Virus record (IMG/VR): IMGVR_UViG_3300042560_001023
Location: 1 to 29,967 of that record
Reading direction: 5' to 3' (one strand)
DNA: 29,967 nt
Source of the DNA: a virus
The number at the start of each line of letters is the position of its first letter. The stretch's first letter is position 1. The notes under the pieces were generated by a model. It saw nothing but the letters and a program-made list of their open reading frames with translations. It ran no database searches and was not told the origin of the DNA. The position numbers and the translations under genes were made by a program. Positions 23,727 through 29,967 of the stretch are shown one piece after another.

Positions 23727-23856
23727 AACCGTCATGCGCGAGTATGGCAGCGGTAAACTCAAAAGCAGTTCTGGCCAGAAGGTCAAGAACCCCAAACAAG
23801 CCATTGCTATCGCACTCAGCGAGGCTGGCATGAGCAAAAAGAAAAAGAAACGCTAA
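23695..23856 (+). CDS. DUF6496-like 53-residue basic protein
   Basis: ATG at 23695 begins inside the endonuclease gene and the frame ends at TAA 23854-23856. The protein opens MKKSKGKNKIKTVMREYG, has KVKNPKQAIAIALSEAGM and ends KKKKKR. The core 'VMREYxxGxLxSSSGxKVxNPxQAIAIALSEA' arrangement matches DUF6496, a small family I know from phages and bacteria. It is strongly basic and likely binds nucleic acid. The gene is below typical ORF-size limits. Confidence 0.7.
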   Translation: MKKSKGKNKIKTVMREYGSGKLKSSSGQKVKNPKQAIAIALSEAGMSKKKKKR

Positions 23857-23878
23857 GTCTACAATCACACTGGGGTAT

Positions 23879-24748
23879 ATGCCTACTATTACCAATATAT
23901 TCGGACTACCCCAGCCCTTTGTGGATTTGGTGAGCGAATCTAGCTATTCGGCTGGCGAGGCCGATATTACAACCACCAGCCTATTCCAACCCCCAAAGAT
24001 TCGGGAGTTGCTGACGCGCCACGGCGACAAGGTTACTGAGGATGCTTCGGATCGCGTATGGACAATGCTCGGAACGGCTAACCACTACGTTCTTGAACAG
24101 ATTGCCAAACGCAATCCTGAACGCTACCTGACCGAAGAGCGTTTCTACATGGATGTAGATGGTGTGAAGCTTGGTGGACAGATCGACCTCTATGACAGGC
24201 AAGAGCAAGTCCTCTATGACTACAAGGTCAGTAGCGTCTATAAGGCCTTATCCGATGACAAGTTCGACTGGACGGCGCAAGCCGCCATCAACACACTCCT
24301 GCTTGGGCACAATGGATATCCAGTAAAACGTGCGGCCATCATTCTTGTAATGAAAGACTGGAAATTGCGCGATTCCAAAATCAAAGCCGACTATCCCAAG
24401 TGCGCCATTGTTGAAATTAAGCTTGAGCCATGGAAGCCCGAAGAAACGTTTGCATATATCAAAAGTCGGATTAATCTACACCAGCAAGCAAAAGACATTC
24501 CCGATGACCAGATCCCGATCTGCACCGAATCCGAACGTTGGCGCGTCCCAGACCTTTATGCCGTCCTCCCGAAAAAAGGAGCAAAGCGAGCGGTTAACAA
24601 TGGGACTTACGAAGACCGACTACAGGCTGAGTCTCACGCCAAGAGTATCGGAGGTGTTGTTGAGGAACGGCTTGGGGAAGATAAACGTTGCGCGGACTAC
24701 TGCCGTGTTAGAGGCCATTGCAACTACTGGAGAAACCTAAAAAAATGA
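23879..24748 (+). CDS. PD-(D/E)XK nuclease with Cas4-like cysteines
   Basis: A 289-residue protein with the RecB/Cas4-type nuclease core: GTANHYVLEQ (H69, E73), GGQIDLYD (D103), VLYDYKVSS (D114, K116) and a following helix with WTAQAAIN (Q134). Four cysteines, Cys215 (in PICTESERW) and C-terminal Cys271, Cys275 and Cys281, match the spacing style of AddB/Cas4 4Fe-4S clusters. No helicase is fused. A role in recombination, end processing or host DNA degradation is expected. It overlaps the next small gene by ATGA (24745-24748). Confidence 0.8.
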   Translation: MPTITNIFGLPQPFVDLVSESSYSAGEADITTTSLFQPPKIRELLTRHGDKVTEDASDRVWTMLGTANHYVLEQIAKRNPERYLTEERFYMDVDGVKLGGQIDLYDRQEQVLYDYKVSSVYKALSDDKFDWTAQAAINTLLLGHNGYPVKRAAIILVMKDWKLRDSKIKADYPKCAIVEIKLEPWKPEETFAYIKSRINLHQQAKDIPDDQIPICTESERWRVPDLYAVLPKKGAKRAVNNGTYEDRLQAESHAKSIGGVVEERLGEDKRCADYCRVRGHCNYWRNLKK

Positions 24749-24981
24749 AAAAGAAATTCAGCAAAACTGTAACCAACCCTGAAACAGGGCGAAAGAAAAC
24801 CGTGAAATACGGAGAGAAAGGGAGCAAGATTGGCCCCATTGGTAGCCCCCGTGCCGATGCCTACTGTGCCCGTAGCAACAAAATCAAGGGGGATTGGCGA
24901 AGCGACCCAAACTCACCCAATAAACTTTCCCGCAAGAAGTGGGGATGCAGCGGAAGCAAATCAGTTAAGAAAGGAAAATAG
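24745..24981 (+). CDS. Conserved small basic phage protein (DUF6321-like)
   Basis: 78 residues from the ATG at 24745 (ATGA with the nuclease stop); the frame is open upstream to 24718 but that part lies in the previous gene. It begins KKKFSKTVTNPETGRKKTVKYG and continues DAYCARSNKIKG and SPNKLSRKKWGCSG, the pattern of a Lys-rich phage family of unknown function. No enzyme motif. Confidence 0.65.
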   Translation: MKKKFSKTVTNPETGRKKTVKYGEKGSKIGPIGSPRADAYCARSNKIKGDWRSDPNSPNKLSRKKWGCSGSKSVKKGK

Positions 24982-24983
24982 TT

Positions 24984-25121
24984 ATGAAAAAACGAGGACT
25001 ATACGACAACATTAATGCAAGGAAGAAGTCTGGCACTAGCCGCCCGAAATCAAAATCTACTATCGACCCTAAAGTCTATAAGAAGATGAAGAGCAAAAAG
25101 GGTGGGTTCAAAGAGAAATGA
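24984..25121 (+). CDS. 45-residue basic protein, unknown
   Basis: ATG at 24984 with an upstream AAGGAAA site, three bases after the previous stop, ending in ATGA overlap at 25118-25121. It begins MKKRGLYDNINARKKSG and ends KKMKSKKGGFKEK, a composition seen in tiny phage genes near replication or packaging genes. Too short for most gene finders. Confidence 0.55.
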   Translation: MKKRGLYDNINARKKSGTSRPKSKSTIDPKVYKKMKSKKGGFKEK

Positions 25122-25342
25122 AACCACACCCAGACGATAGTATCTTCAAGGTCAAAGACTTCATCAACGAACTTTCGCAGGTTCAAGACTCCTACTTTGA
25201 GTCATTGTGCTTTGAGCTTGAATTAGGTGAGGGAGAACTTAAAGATCATCTATTTGACTACGTTTACAACGACCAAAAGATGGTGACCTTTGGAGAATAT
25301 CTAGACGAGCTTGGTCAGGGAGATCTTTGGGACGGGCTGTGA
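25118..25342 (+). CDS. Small acidic protein, unknown
   Basis: A 74-residue protein in ATGA overlap with the preceding basic protein. It is acidic and helical (VKDFINELSQVQDSYFESL, DEL at the end). It pairs a very basic gene with a very acidic one. Function unknown. It ends in a GTGA overlap with the glycosyltransferase. Confidence 0.6.
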   Translation: MKPHPDDSIFKVKDFINELSQVQDSYFESLCFELELGEGELKDHLFDYVYNDQKMVTFGEYLDELGQGDLWDGL

Positions 25343-26124
25343 CCCTCAATATCTTTACAATTGTTCTTGATGGCTCTCCGTGGATCGGGGCGCAATTTGC
25401 TGAACTGTGCCGATTAAGGGACACGGACTGGCATTGGTCGATTGTCGAGGGGGCGGCGATGCCTGTAAAAGATACGGGCTGGATGGGTAATCAGAGTGGG
25501 AAGGTTTCCCATGATGGTACCAATCAATTCCTGCAAGCCTTGGCCACCCATCCCCGAATCACAGTTAATTCCAAATCGGAATGGGGCGGTAAGACGGAAA
25601 TGATCAATGCGGCATTGACTGCGTTTAAAAAGGATGGCGTCTTGCTTCAAATGGATAGCGATGAGTTGTGGACGTTTCACCAGATGATTGAACTGCTTTA
25701 TCTATTTGAGAAAAACGCCGAAGCCAATACCGCTCAGTTTGAAATGGATTACATGCTTGGGCCAAACGTAATATCCACATCCACAGATGGTTATGGGAAT
25801 AGAGCCAATGAGTGGGTGCGGGCTTGGAGGTATAATGTCGGGCTTTGGATGGAGCGCCATGAGCCCCCCGTATTCAATGGAAATAGAGGCGGGCTACTGG
25901 ATCGTCAGGCAACGTCTGCGACAGTCGGAAGCATTCTTCACATGGCATGGGTGACCCCGCAACAAGTGGCCCAGAAGCAACGTATATACAAGGGTGGATA
26001 CGAGAATGCCTGCGAGGATTGGGAGAGACTACAAAACAATACGGAGTGGCCCGTAAAAGATCTTAAACAGTTTTTGCCTTGGGTTGGAAGTGGGGCTTCG
26101 GCAAATTTACTTTTTAAGCAATAA
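25339..26124 (+). CDS. Glycosyltransferase-like protein
   Basis: The start chosen is GTG at 25339, overlapping the upstream TGA as GTGA and giving 261 residues beginning MTLNIFTIVLDG; the TTG at 25327 would lie inside the previous gene. The N-terminal LNIFTIVLDGSPWIG looks like the first strand of a GT-A fold. LLQMDSDELW (D106-S-D108-E109) is a DxD-type metal and sugar-nucleotide motif. Later motifs include FEMDYMLGPN and a HMAWV (late His). A second sugar transferase in the same window; acceptor unknown. Confidence 0.65.
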   Translation: MTLNIFTIVLDGSPWIGAQFAELCRLRDTDWHWSIVEGAAMPVKDTGWMGNQSGKVSHDGTNQFLQALATHPRITVNSKSEWGGKTEMINAALTAFKKDGVLLQMDSDELWTFHQMIELLYLFEKNAEANTAQFEMDYMLGPNVISTSTDGYGNRANEWVRAWRYNVGLWMERHEPPVFNGNRGGLLDRQATSATVGSILHMAWVTPQQVAQKQRIYKGGYENACEDWERLQNNTEWPVKDLKQFLPWVGSGASANLLFKQ

Positions 26125-26131
26125 TCTGCTA

Positions 26132-26160
26132 TTGACCTTGTAAAGAGGGCATGGTAACTT
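26132..26160 (+). promoter_or_regulatory. Candidate promoter for the right-end virion operon
   Basis: TTGACC (26132-26137), 17-base spacer, TAACTT (26155-26160) with an extended TGG before it (26152-26154). The -10 ends 10 bases before the ATG at 26171, so the transcript would begin within about 4 bases of the start codon. No Shine-Dalgarno. Confidence 0.65.
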
Positions 26161-26170
26161 CGCGGGCAAA

Positions 26171-27145
26171 ATGTCATCTCTTACCCTTGGCCTTGCCGTA
26201 GAACGACTCCCCGCATCCGTTGTGCCCCAGCCCGATCCTCCTGATCTGGAGGGGTTTGACGCGCAAGCCGAACTCCGTAACAACATTAACCGCTTTTGTG
26301 AGCGTGTAATTTCGGAAGGTAAGTGGATTGGTACTCTAGTGCAGGCAACTATCACTGCCTACGAGGACGCCAACGACAACAAGTTTATTACATTACCCCG
26401 TCATCTGGAGACCTGTATTCGGGCAGGCAAGGCGGGGTATAAAACCTCCGCAGTCCAGAGCGAGTGGTACCAGTATCTTCCTCAAGGGCGCGGCATCCGA
26501 AAAGCGGATGAGAAATACTTCGGCCCGATTCAGGACATGGGAGAGGGGTTTGTTACATTTCGGGACATTGAGACGCCGTCCCAGCTTACCCTATCTAGCA
26601 GCGAAACAGAGTGTGCAGGAAGCTACATCTGGATTCGTGGAAAGGATTCAAATGGGAATAAAATTTATTCTACAGTGGATGGAGAACGAGTGGAGGGAAT
26701 TCGTCTTGACCTTGGAGATGGAACCCAAACCACAACCCAGACATTTGCGGAGATCTATTCTGTCGAGAAAACCCCTACCACGGGCGTTGTCTCTCTGTCG
26801 GCTGGGGCCACAACCTTGGCGAAGTATGAGGCAGGCGAGCGGGTTATAAGCTACCGCCGCTATCTGGTAGATCGCAATTGGGACAGCGTCCAAGGCATCT
26901 TCAAGCGCAAGCATTGCTGGGCGATTAGCGACAATGACCCTCTCTATCCAGATTCTCTGGAAGCCATCAAGCTTGGTCTCATGGCCCTGAACGCCGAAGA
27001 GAAAGCCGATGTCGAGCGCGGACAATATTACATGGACAGAGCAATTTTGCTTCTCAATGCAGAACTAAAAGAGTATAACGCAGGGCAAGAAGGGGTTATG
27101 CAAATCGCTCCTTGGCTTACCCGCCGACTCGTAAACATGACTTGA
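26171..27145 (+). CDS. Structural protein, possible head-tail adaptor
   Basis: A 324-residue protein that opens the right-end operon. The N-terminal half has a helix (AELRNNINRFCERVISEG) and several beta segments (YIWIRGKDSNGNKIYSTV, VISYRRYLVDRNW). The C-terminal helical part (SLEAIKLGLMALNAEE, then YYMDRAILLLNAELKEYN) resembles helices found in head-tail connector and tail-tube-A type proteins, where a helix of the type 'A-I-x-x-G-L-x-A-L-x-x-E' precedes a long helix. Position before the internal virion proteins fits an adaptor. No certain family. Confidence 0.5.
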   Translation: MSSLTLGLAVERLPASVVPQPDPPDLEGFDAQAELRNNINRFCERVISEGKWIGTLVQATITAYEDANDNKFITLPRHLETCIRAGKAGYKTSAVQSEWYQYLPQGRGIRKADEKYFGPIQDMGEGFVTFRDIETPSQLTLSSSETECAGSYIWIRGKDSNGNKIYSTVDGERVEGIRLDLGDGTQTTTQTFAEIYSVEKTPTTGVVSLSAGATTLAKYEAGERVISYRRYLVDRNWDSVQGIFKRKHCWAISDNDPLYPDSLEAIKLGLMALNAEEKADVERGQYYMDRAILLLNAELKEYNAGQEGVMQIAPWLTRRLVNMT

Positions 27146-27146
27146 T

Positions 27147-28244
27147 ATGACTGAAGAGGAAAGACAACAAATGCTTCGCAATCGAAGCACAATGATTGGA
27201 GCAGCACAGGGGCCACTTAATCTTGGTGGTGCTGTTCCTGCATTTCCTACAAATTTTCAAAATATTAATCCACAACCAGCAGCACCACTTATTCCTTTTC
27301 GCGGTGGTGGCACCGCAGAAATTAGTGTTGGCGGGGCGCAAGTCAACTATCCTTCGCGACTTGGACTTACTGGAGGAACTTATGGACAAAGAGAAATGGG
27401 TGCTAGGGATTTTGGGGCTGTCGGTCTTCCGCAACCACAGCGTCAAGAGATGTTACTCCAATACACGGACAATCCATTTGCCACACCAGCGCAAAGGTTT
27501 GCACCAACATTAACTCAAGGGCTTACACAACTTCCAATAACCACCTCGCTGCCTATTGAGCAGGGCCCACTTTCCGCAAATATCAACGCCCCAAGAAGCG
27601 CCGAAGCACAGGGAAGGCAGGCAATTCAAACTCCCTACGGAACTATTTATGCTACAGCAGAGCAAGCGGCAAACATGCAAACTCCGCGCACGATGGCTCA
27701 GTCAAGCTCCAGAACACCAGAGCAACAGCAAGCATTGTTGGCGCAAATGAGGGAGGCTGGCGTTGGAATTGGGCAGCGCATTGCCCAAGACCAACAAAGG
27801 CGCGACCAAGAGTCTATTCAGCGTGGATATGCATTTCGTCAGGGTCTGGCAGAGACGGCTGCACAAAGGGCACTTACCCCATCATTTGGCACAGAGCCGT
27901 CAAGCGAGTCAAAAACTAGGGGGGCACAGGCACTGGCGGAAGCTGAACGCTGGAGGCAAGCACAGGCTGGACGAAGCCCAATGAGCAGAGAACCTTTTGT
28001 TTTTGGTGGGGGCGGTGGGCCGCAACCCGCAGCAACAACTGCAACAATGCCAACACTATCAATGGCTGGCCCATCTACAATGGGTATGGGCGCGAGTGCT
28101 TTTTCATATACTCCATTTGCTCAAAGAGTTCAACTGCCAGAAGAATCTTCACTTGGTAGATTTACAGCAGCAATAAATCCCGCAAGAACTGGAAGCAGAT
28201 TCAGGCCATTCCCGTTTGGAATGCGGCGATTTGGCGTGATTTAA
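27147..28244 (+). CDS. Gln/Ala-rich virion protein, unknown
   Basis: A 365-residue protein starting one base after the previous stop. It is rich in Gln, Ala, Pro and Gly with a charged helical middle (LLAQMREAGVGIGQRIAQDQ, then RQGLAETAAQR) and a low-complexity end with GPSTMGMGAS. Such composition is common in proteins carried in podovirus capsids. Function unknown. It is coupled to the next gene by stop-N-ATG (TAA-T-ATG). Confidence 0.55.
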   Translation: MTEEERQQMLRNRSTMIGAAQGPLNLGGAVPAFPTNFQNINPQPAAPLIPFRGGGTAEISVGGAQVNYPSRLGLTGGTYGQREMGARDFGAVGLPQPQRQEMLLQYTDNPFATPAQRFAPTLTQGLTQLPITTSLPIEQGPLSANINAPRSAEAQGRQAIQTPYGTIYATAEQAANMQTPRTMAQSSSRTPEQQQALLAQMREAGVGIGQRIAQDQQRRDQESIQRGYAFRQGLAETAAQRALTPSFGTEPSSESKTRGAQALAEAERWRQAQAGRSPMSREPFVFGGGGGPQPAATTATMPTLSMAGPSTMGMGASAFSYTPFAQRVQLPEESSLGRFTAAINPARTGSRFRPFPFGMRRFGVI

Positions 28245-28245
28245 T

Positions 28246-29205
28246 ATGGCTGAAGAAAATCTAACTACCACACCCTCTGGGCTTGCTGGCGCAATGCAGG
28301 GAATGCAATTTGTTCGTGGGTCTATGGGACAATATGAACCCGTTGCTGCAACAAAGCCAACCATGGGAGCAAGAGAGCTTCCAGAAGAATGGGGTGGTCG
28401 CCCTACAGGAGAGTCGCGTAGGGCCATTCGCATGCAGGAAGAATGGGACAAACAACGAGGTCAGCAACTTGAAGAGATGCGCCTAGCGCAACAGATGGAA
28501 ATGGAGCAAAGAAGGTTTGCCTTAAGTGAAAGAGATCAGGTTCTTCAGGAGCGTCAAGAGGCTAGACTTCAGGCGGCAGAAGCCAAGGCCCAAGAAGAAA
28601 TTCTGAAGATTAGCGAGCAAGCTGACTCCGCGCTGAATGAAGTTTTGGGAGGATTTGATCCCGCTGGAAATCCGATCTCTGGGCTTGATCCCGATGCCCC
28701 CGATTATATGCAACGCCGAAACGATATCATTAAGCGATATCCCAAAGCCCTTCAGGATGATGCTTTTAAAACAACCATAGCCACAACTGACAAATCATAT
28801 TTTGATACAGTAAACTTCAATCAGCAATTAAAGTCACAAGAGGAAAGCTCTGGACGAATACTTGAAAGGCAAGTTGCCGCAGAAGAAAGAGCCACTGAAA
28901 GACAGGCGGGAATCAGAGAAGAGGAAAGGGTTGCACAAGAGGAGCGCGGAATCGTCTCTCAAGAGCGTGAGATTGATAAACAGATTCGCGCACAGCGTCA
29001 GGTTTTGGCTGGTCTTCAAGGGCAAAAATCAACCAAAACCCTTGAGAAGGCGTCAACTGAGGCCCGCAATAAGCTTTTGGATCTTCGCATTGAGCGTTCG
29101 GCGCTGCGGGGCCTTGTTTTTGAAACAGAAGAAGAGGCTAATGCAGCCAATCCGCCTAGCGGTTCTACTATTTACATTGGAAGAAAACCCTTTAAAGTTC
29201 CTTAA
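28246..29205 (+). CDS. Coiled-coil virion protein
   Basis: A 319-residue protein with long Glu/Gln/Arg-rich coiled coils at about 60-135 (EEWDKQRGQQLEEMRLAQQ, QERQEARLQAAEAKAQEE) and about 200-275 (RQVAAEERATERQ, EREIDKQIRAQRQVLAG). The C-terminus has GSTIYIGRKPFKVP. Adjacent to a large ejection-type gene, it may be an internal virion or ejection-associated protein. The final base of its stop overlaps the next ATG (TAATG). Confidence 0.6.
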   Translation: MAEENLTTTPSGLAGAMQGMQFVRGSMGQYEPVAATKPTMGARELPEEWGGRPTGESRRAIRMQEEWDKQRGQQLEEMRLAQQMEMEQRRFALSERDQVLQERQEARLQAAEAKAQEEILKISEQADSALNEVLGGFDPAGNPISGLDPDAPDYMQRRNDIIKRYPKALQDDAFKTTIATTDKSYFDTVNFNQQLKSQEESSGRILERQVAAEERATERQAGIREEERVAQEERGIVSQEREIDKQIRAQRQVLAGLQGQKSTKTLEKASTEARNKLLDLRIERSALRGLVFETEEEANAANPPSGSTIYIGRKPFKVP

Positions 29206-29967
29206 TGGCATTTACTCCCATAGATGAAGAAGAAATCATCGATGAGCCTGTGGCGGAAGAGGTAAAGCCGAGGTTTGTTCCCATAGAGGACGATGAGTTT
29301 TTCGGTATTGGTGGAGGAGAGGAACCAGAGCCAGTCATAACTCCAGAAGCCATAGAGCCAGCAGGAGCGCCCAAGTCGCGCTTCACTCCAATAAGTGATG
29401 AGGAATTTTTCGGGATTGAAGCTCCAATAGATCCTATTCCTGTAACTGGAGAAGAGGGATTCTTGCGTCAAGCCGCCGATGTTCCTCTTAAAATCGGTGA
29501 AAGTATCAATACCAGTCTTCGTGCTTTAACTGATCTTTTCGGTGCTGATAATGCGGTATCTCAGAATTTAACTCAGAATGCAGACTGGTATCGTTCTCTT
29601 CTTTCGGCACAAGCCTTGGAAGACGAACAGGAAGTTGGGCGCATTTTACAAGAGGCTGAAAACGAAGGGGTTTTAGACCAGCTTGGTGCTGGCCTTGAAG
29701 CATTCTCTGTGGCCCCTGTAGATTTTGTTGCTTCAGGAGTTGGTTCTCTTGCGGTGTTCGCAGCCACGGGTGTTGCTGGCAGAGCGGCGGCGTTAGCTGG
29801 TGCGGCCCGTGCGGGGTTGACTGGGGCACAAGCTGCACAGTTTGTTCAGCGAGGTGTGCAAGCTACTCAACTTGCCACTGGTGCTGGCATGGGGGCTGGT
29901 ATCGTTAAGGGTGAGATCTACCAATCAGTTAAAGACGAGATGTTGGCACAGGGCAAAACCGAAGAAG
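29205..29967 (+). CDS. Large ejection-type virion protein, N-terminal part
   Basis: The frame from the ATG at 29205 is open to the right edge (254 codons seen), so only the N-terminus is present. It begins with three linked acidic motifs of the form F-x-P-I-x-(D/E)-(E/D)-E: FTPIDEEEI, RFVPIEDDEFFGI and RFTPISDEEFFGI. From about residue 120 comes a helical, Ala/Gly-rich stretch (GAGLEAFSVAPVDFVASGVG, then VFAATGVAGRAAALAGAARAG), which could insert in membranes. Long proteins with such an acidic head and hydrophobic body follow the tail genes in podoviruses and are ejected into the cell. The specific family is unproven. Confidence 0.55.
   Translation, partial: MAFTPIDEEEIIDEPVAEEVKPRFVPIEDDEFFGIGGGEEPEPVITPEAIEPAGAPKSRFTPISDEEFFGIEAPIDPIPVTGEEGFLRQAADVPLKIGESINTSLRALTDLFGADNAVSQNLTQNADWYRSLLSAQALEDEQEVGRILQEAENEGVLDQLGAGLEAFSVAPVDFVASGVGSLAVFAATGVAGRAAALAGAARAGLTGAQAAQFVQRGVQATQLATGAGMGAGIVKGEIYQSVKDEMLAQGKTEE

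Noticed and set aside
1-29967. tRNA genes, CRISPR arrays, insertion sequences
   Set aside because: No tRNA-type T-loop with matching arms, no regularly spaced direct repeats of CRISPR size, and no transposase or terminal inverted repeats were seen in a read-through of both strands by eye.

Overview
The window is a gene-dense stretch of a tailed double-stranded DNA phage genome (Caudoviricetes), probably podovirus-like. The phage identity rests on a linked portal, scaffold-like and HK97-type capsid set, several tail fibre genes, a lysis cassette with a CHAP endolysin, and many very short genes joined by stop/start overlaps. The podovirus suggestion comes from the long portal, the coiled-coil and Gln-rich virion proteins at the right end, and the start of a large ejection-type protein. 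No terminase, integrase, DNA polymerase, tRNA or CRISPR array was seen. The host cannot be fixed from the sequence. Translation starts are mostly poor in Shine-Dalgarno sites, while the candidate promoters look like sigma70 (-35 TTGAC, -10 TAAnnT).

Layout: (1) 1-3210, plus strand: receptor-binding and fibre module, with a fibre carrying RTNLGL repeats, a small beta-rich protein, a long fibre with a Gly-rich tip and a small conserved protein. (2) 3247-10023, plus: head module, with portal, small protein, scaffold-like protein, major capsid protein behind a structured leader, acidic small protein and a mosaic helical/beta structural protein. (3) 10048-11683, plus: lysis module, with three small membrane proteins, a 58-residue protein and a CHAP endolysin. 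(4) 11680-15418, plus: small zinc-ribbon and acidic proteins, a DUF4406-DUF6378-like fusion, a metallophosphoesterase, an HTH-like protein, then a sugar pair (RmlC-like epimerase and glycosyltransferase). (5) 15445-22138, minus: an inverted cassette of three large structural genes, read as a Ser/Thr-rich fibre, a coiled-coil connector-like protein and a 1299-residue protein with about six tandem repeats of about 126 residues. (6) 22139-22351: a divergent control region with promoters on both strands and a candidate small RNA ending in a strong intrinsic terminator. (7) 22352-26124, plus: DNA-metabolism-like genes (SWIM zinc finger, endonuclease VII family HNH, PD-(D/E)XK nuclease with a Cas4-like cysteine set), tiny Lys-rich proteins and a second glycosyltransferase. 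(8) 26171-29967, plus: virion proteins, read as a possible adaptor, Gln-rich and coiled-coil proteins and the N-terminus of a large ejection-type protein.

How it fits together: the sugar genes in block 4 sit directly before the Ser/Thr-rich fibre in block 5, which suggests (inference) glycosylation of virion fibres or of the host surface. Expression appears to rest on a few compact promoters placed 10-14 nt before the start codon, giving nearly leaderless transcripts for the portal gene, the minus cassette, block 7 and block 8. Downstream genes are linked by ATGA or stop-N-ATG coupling.
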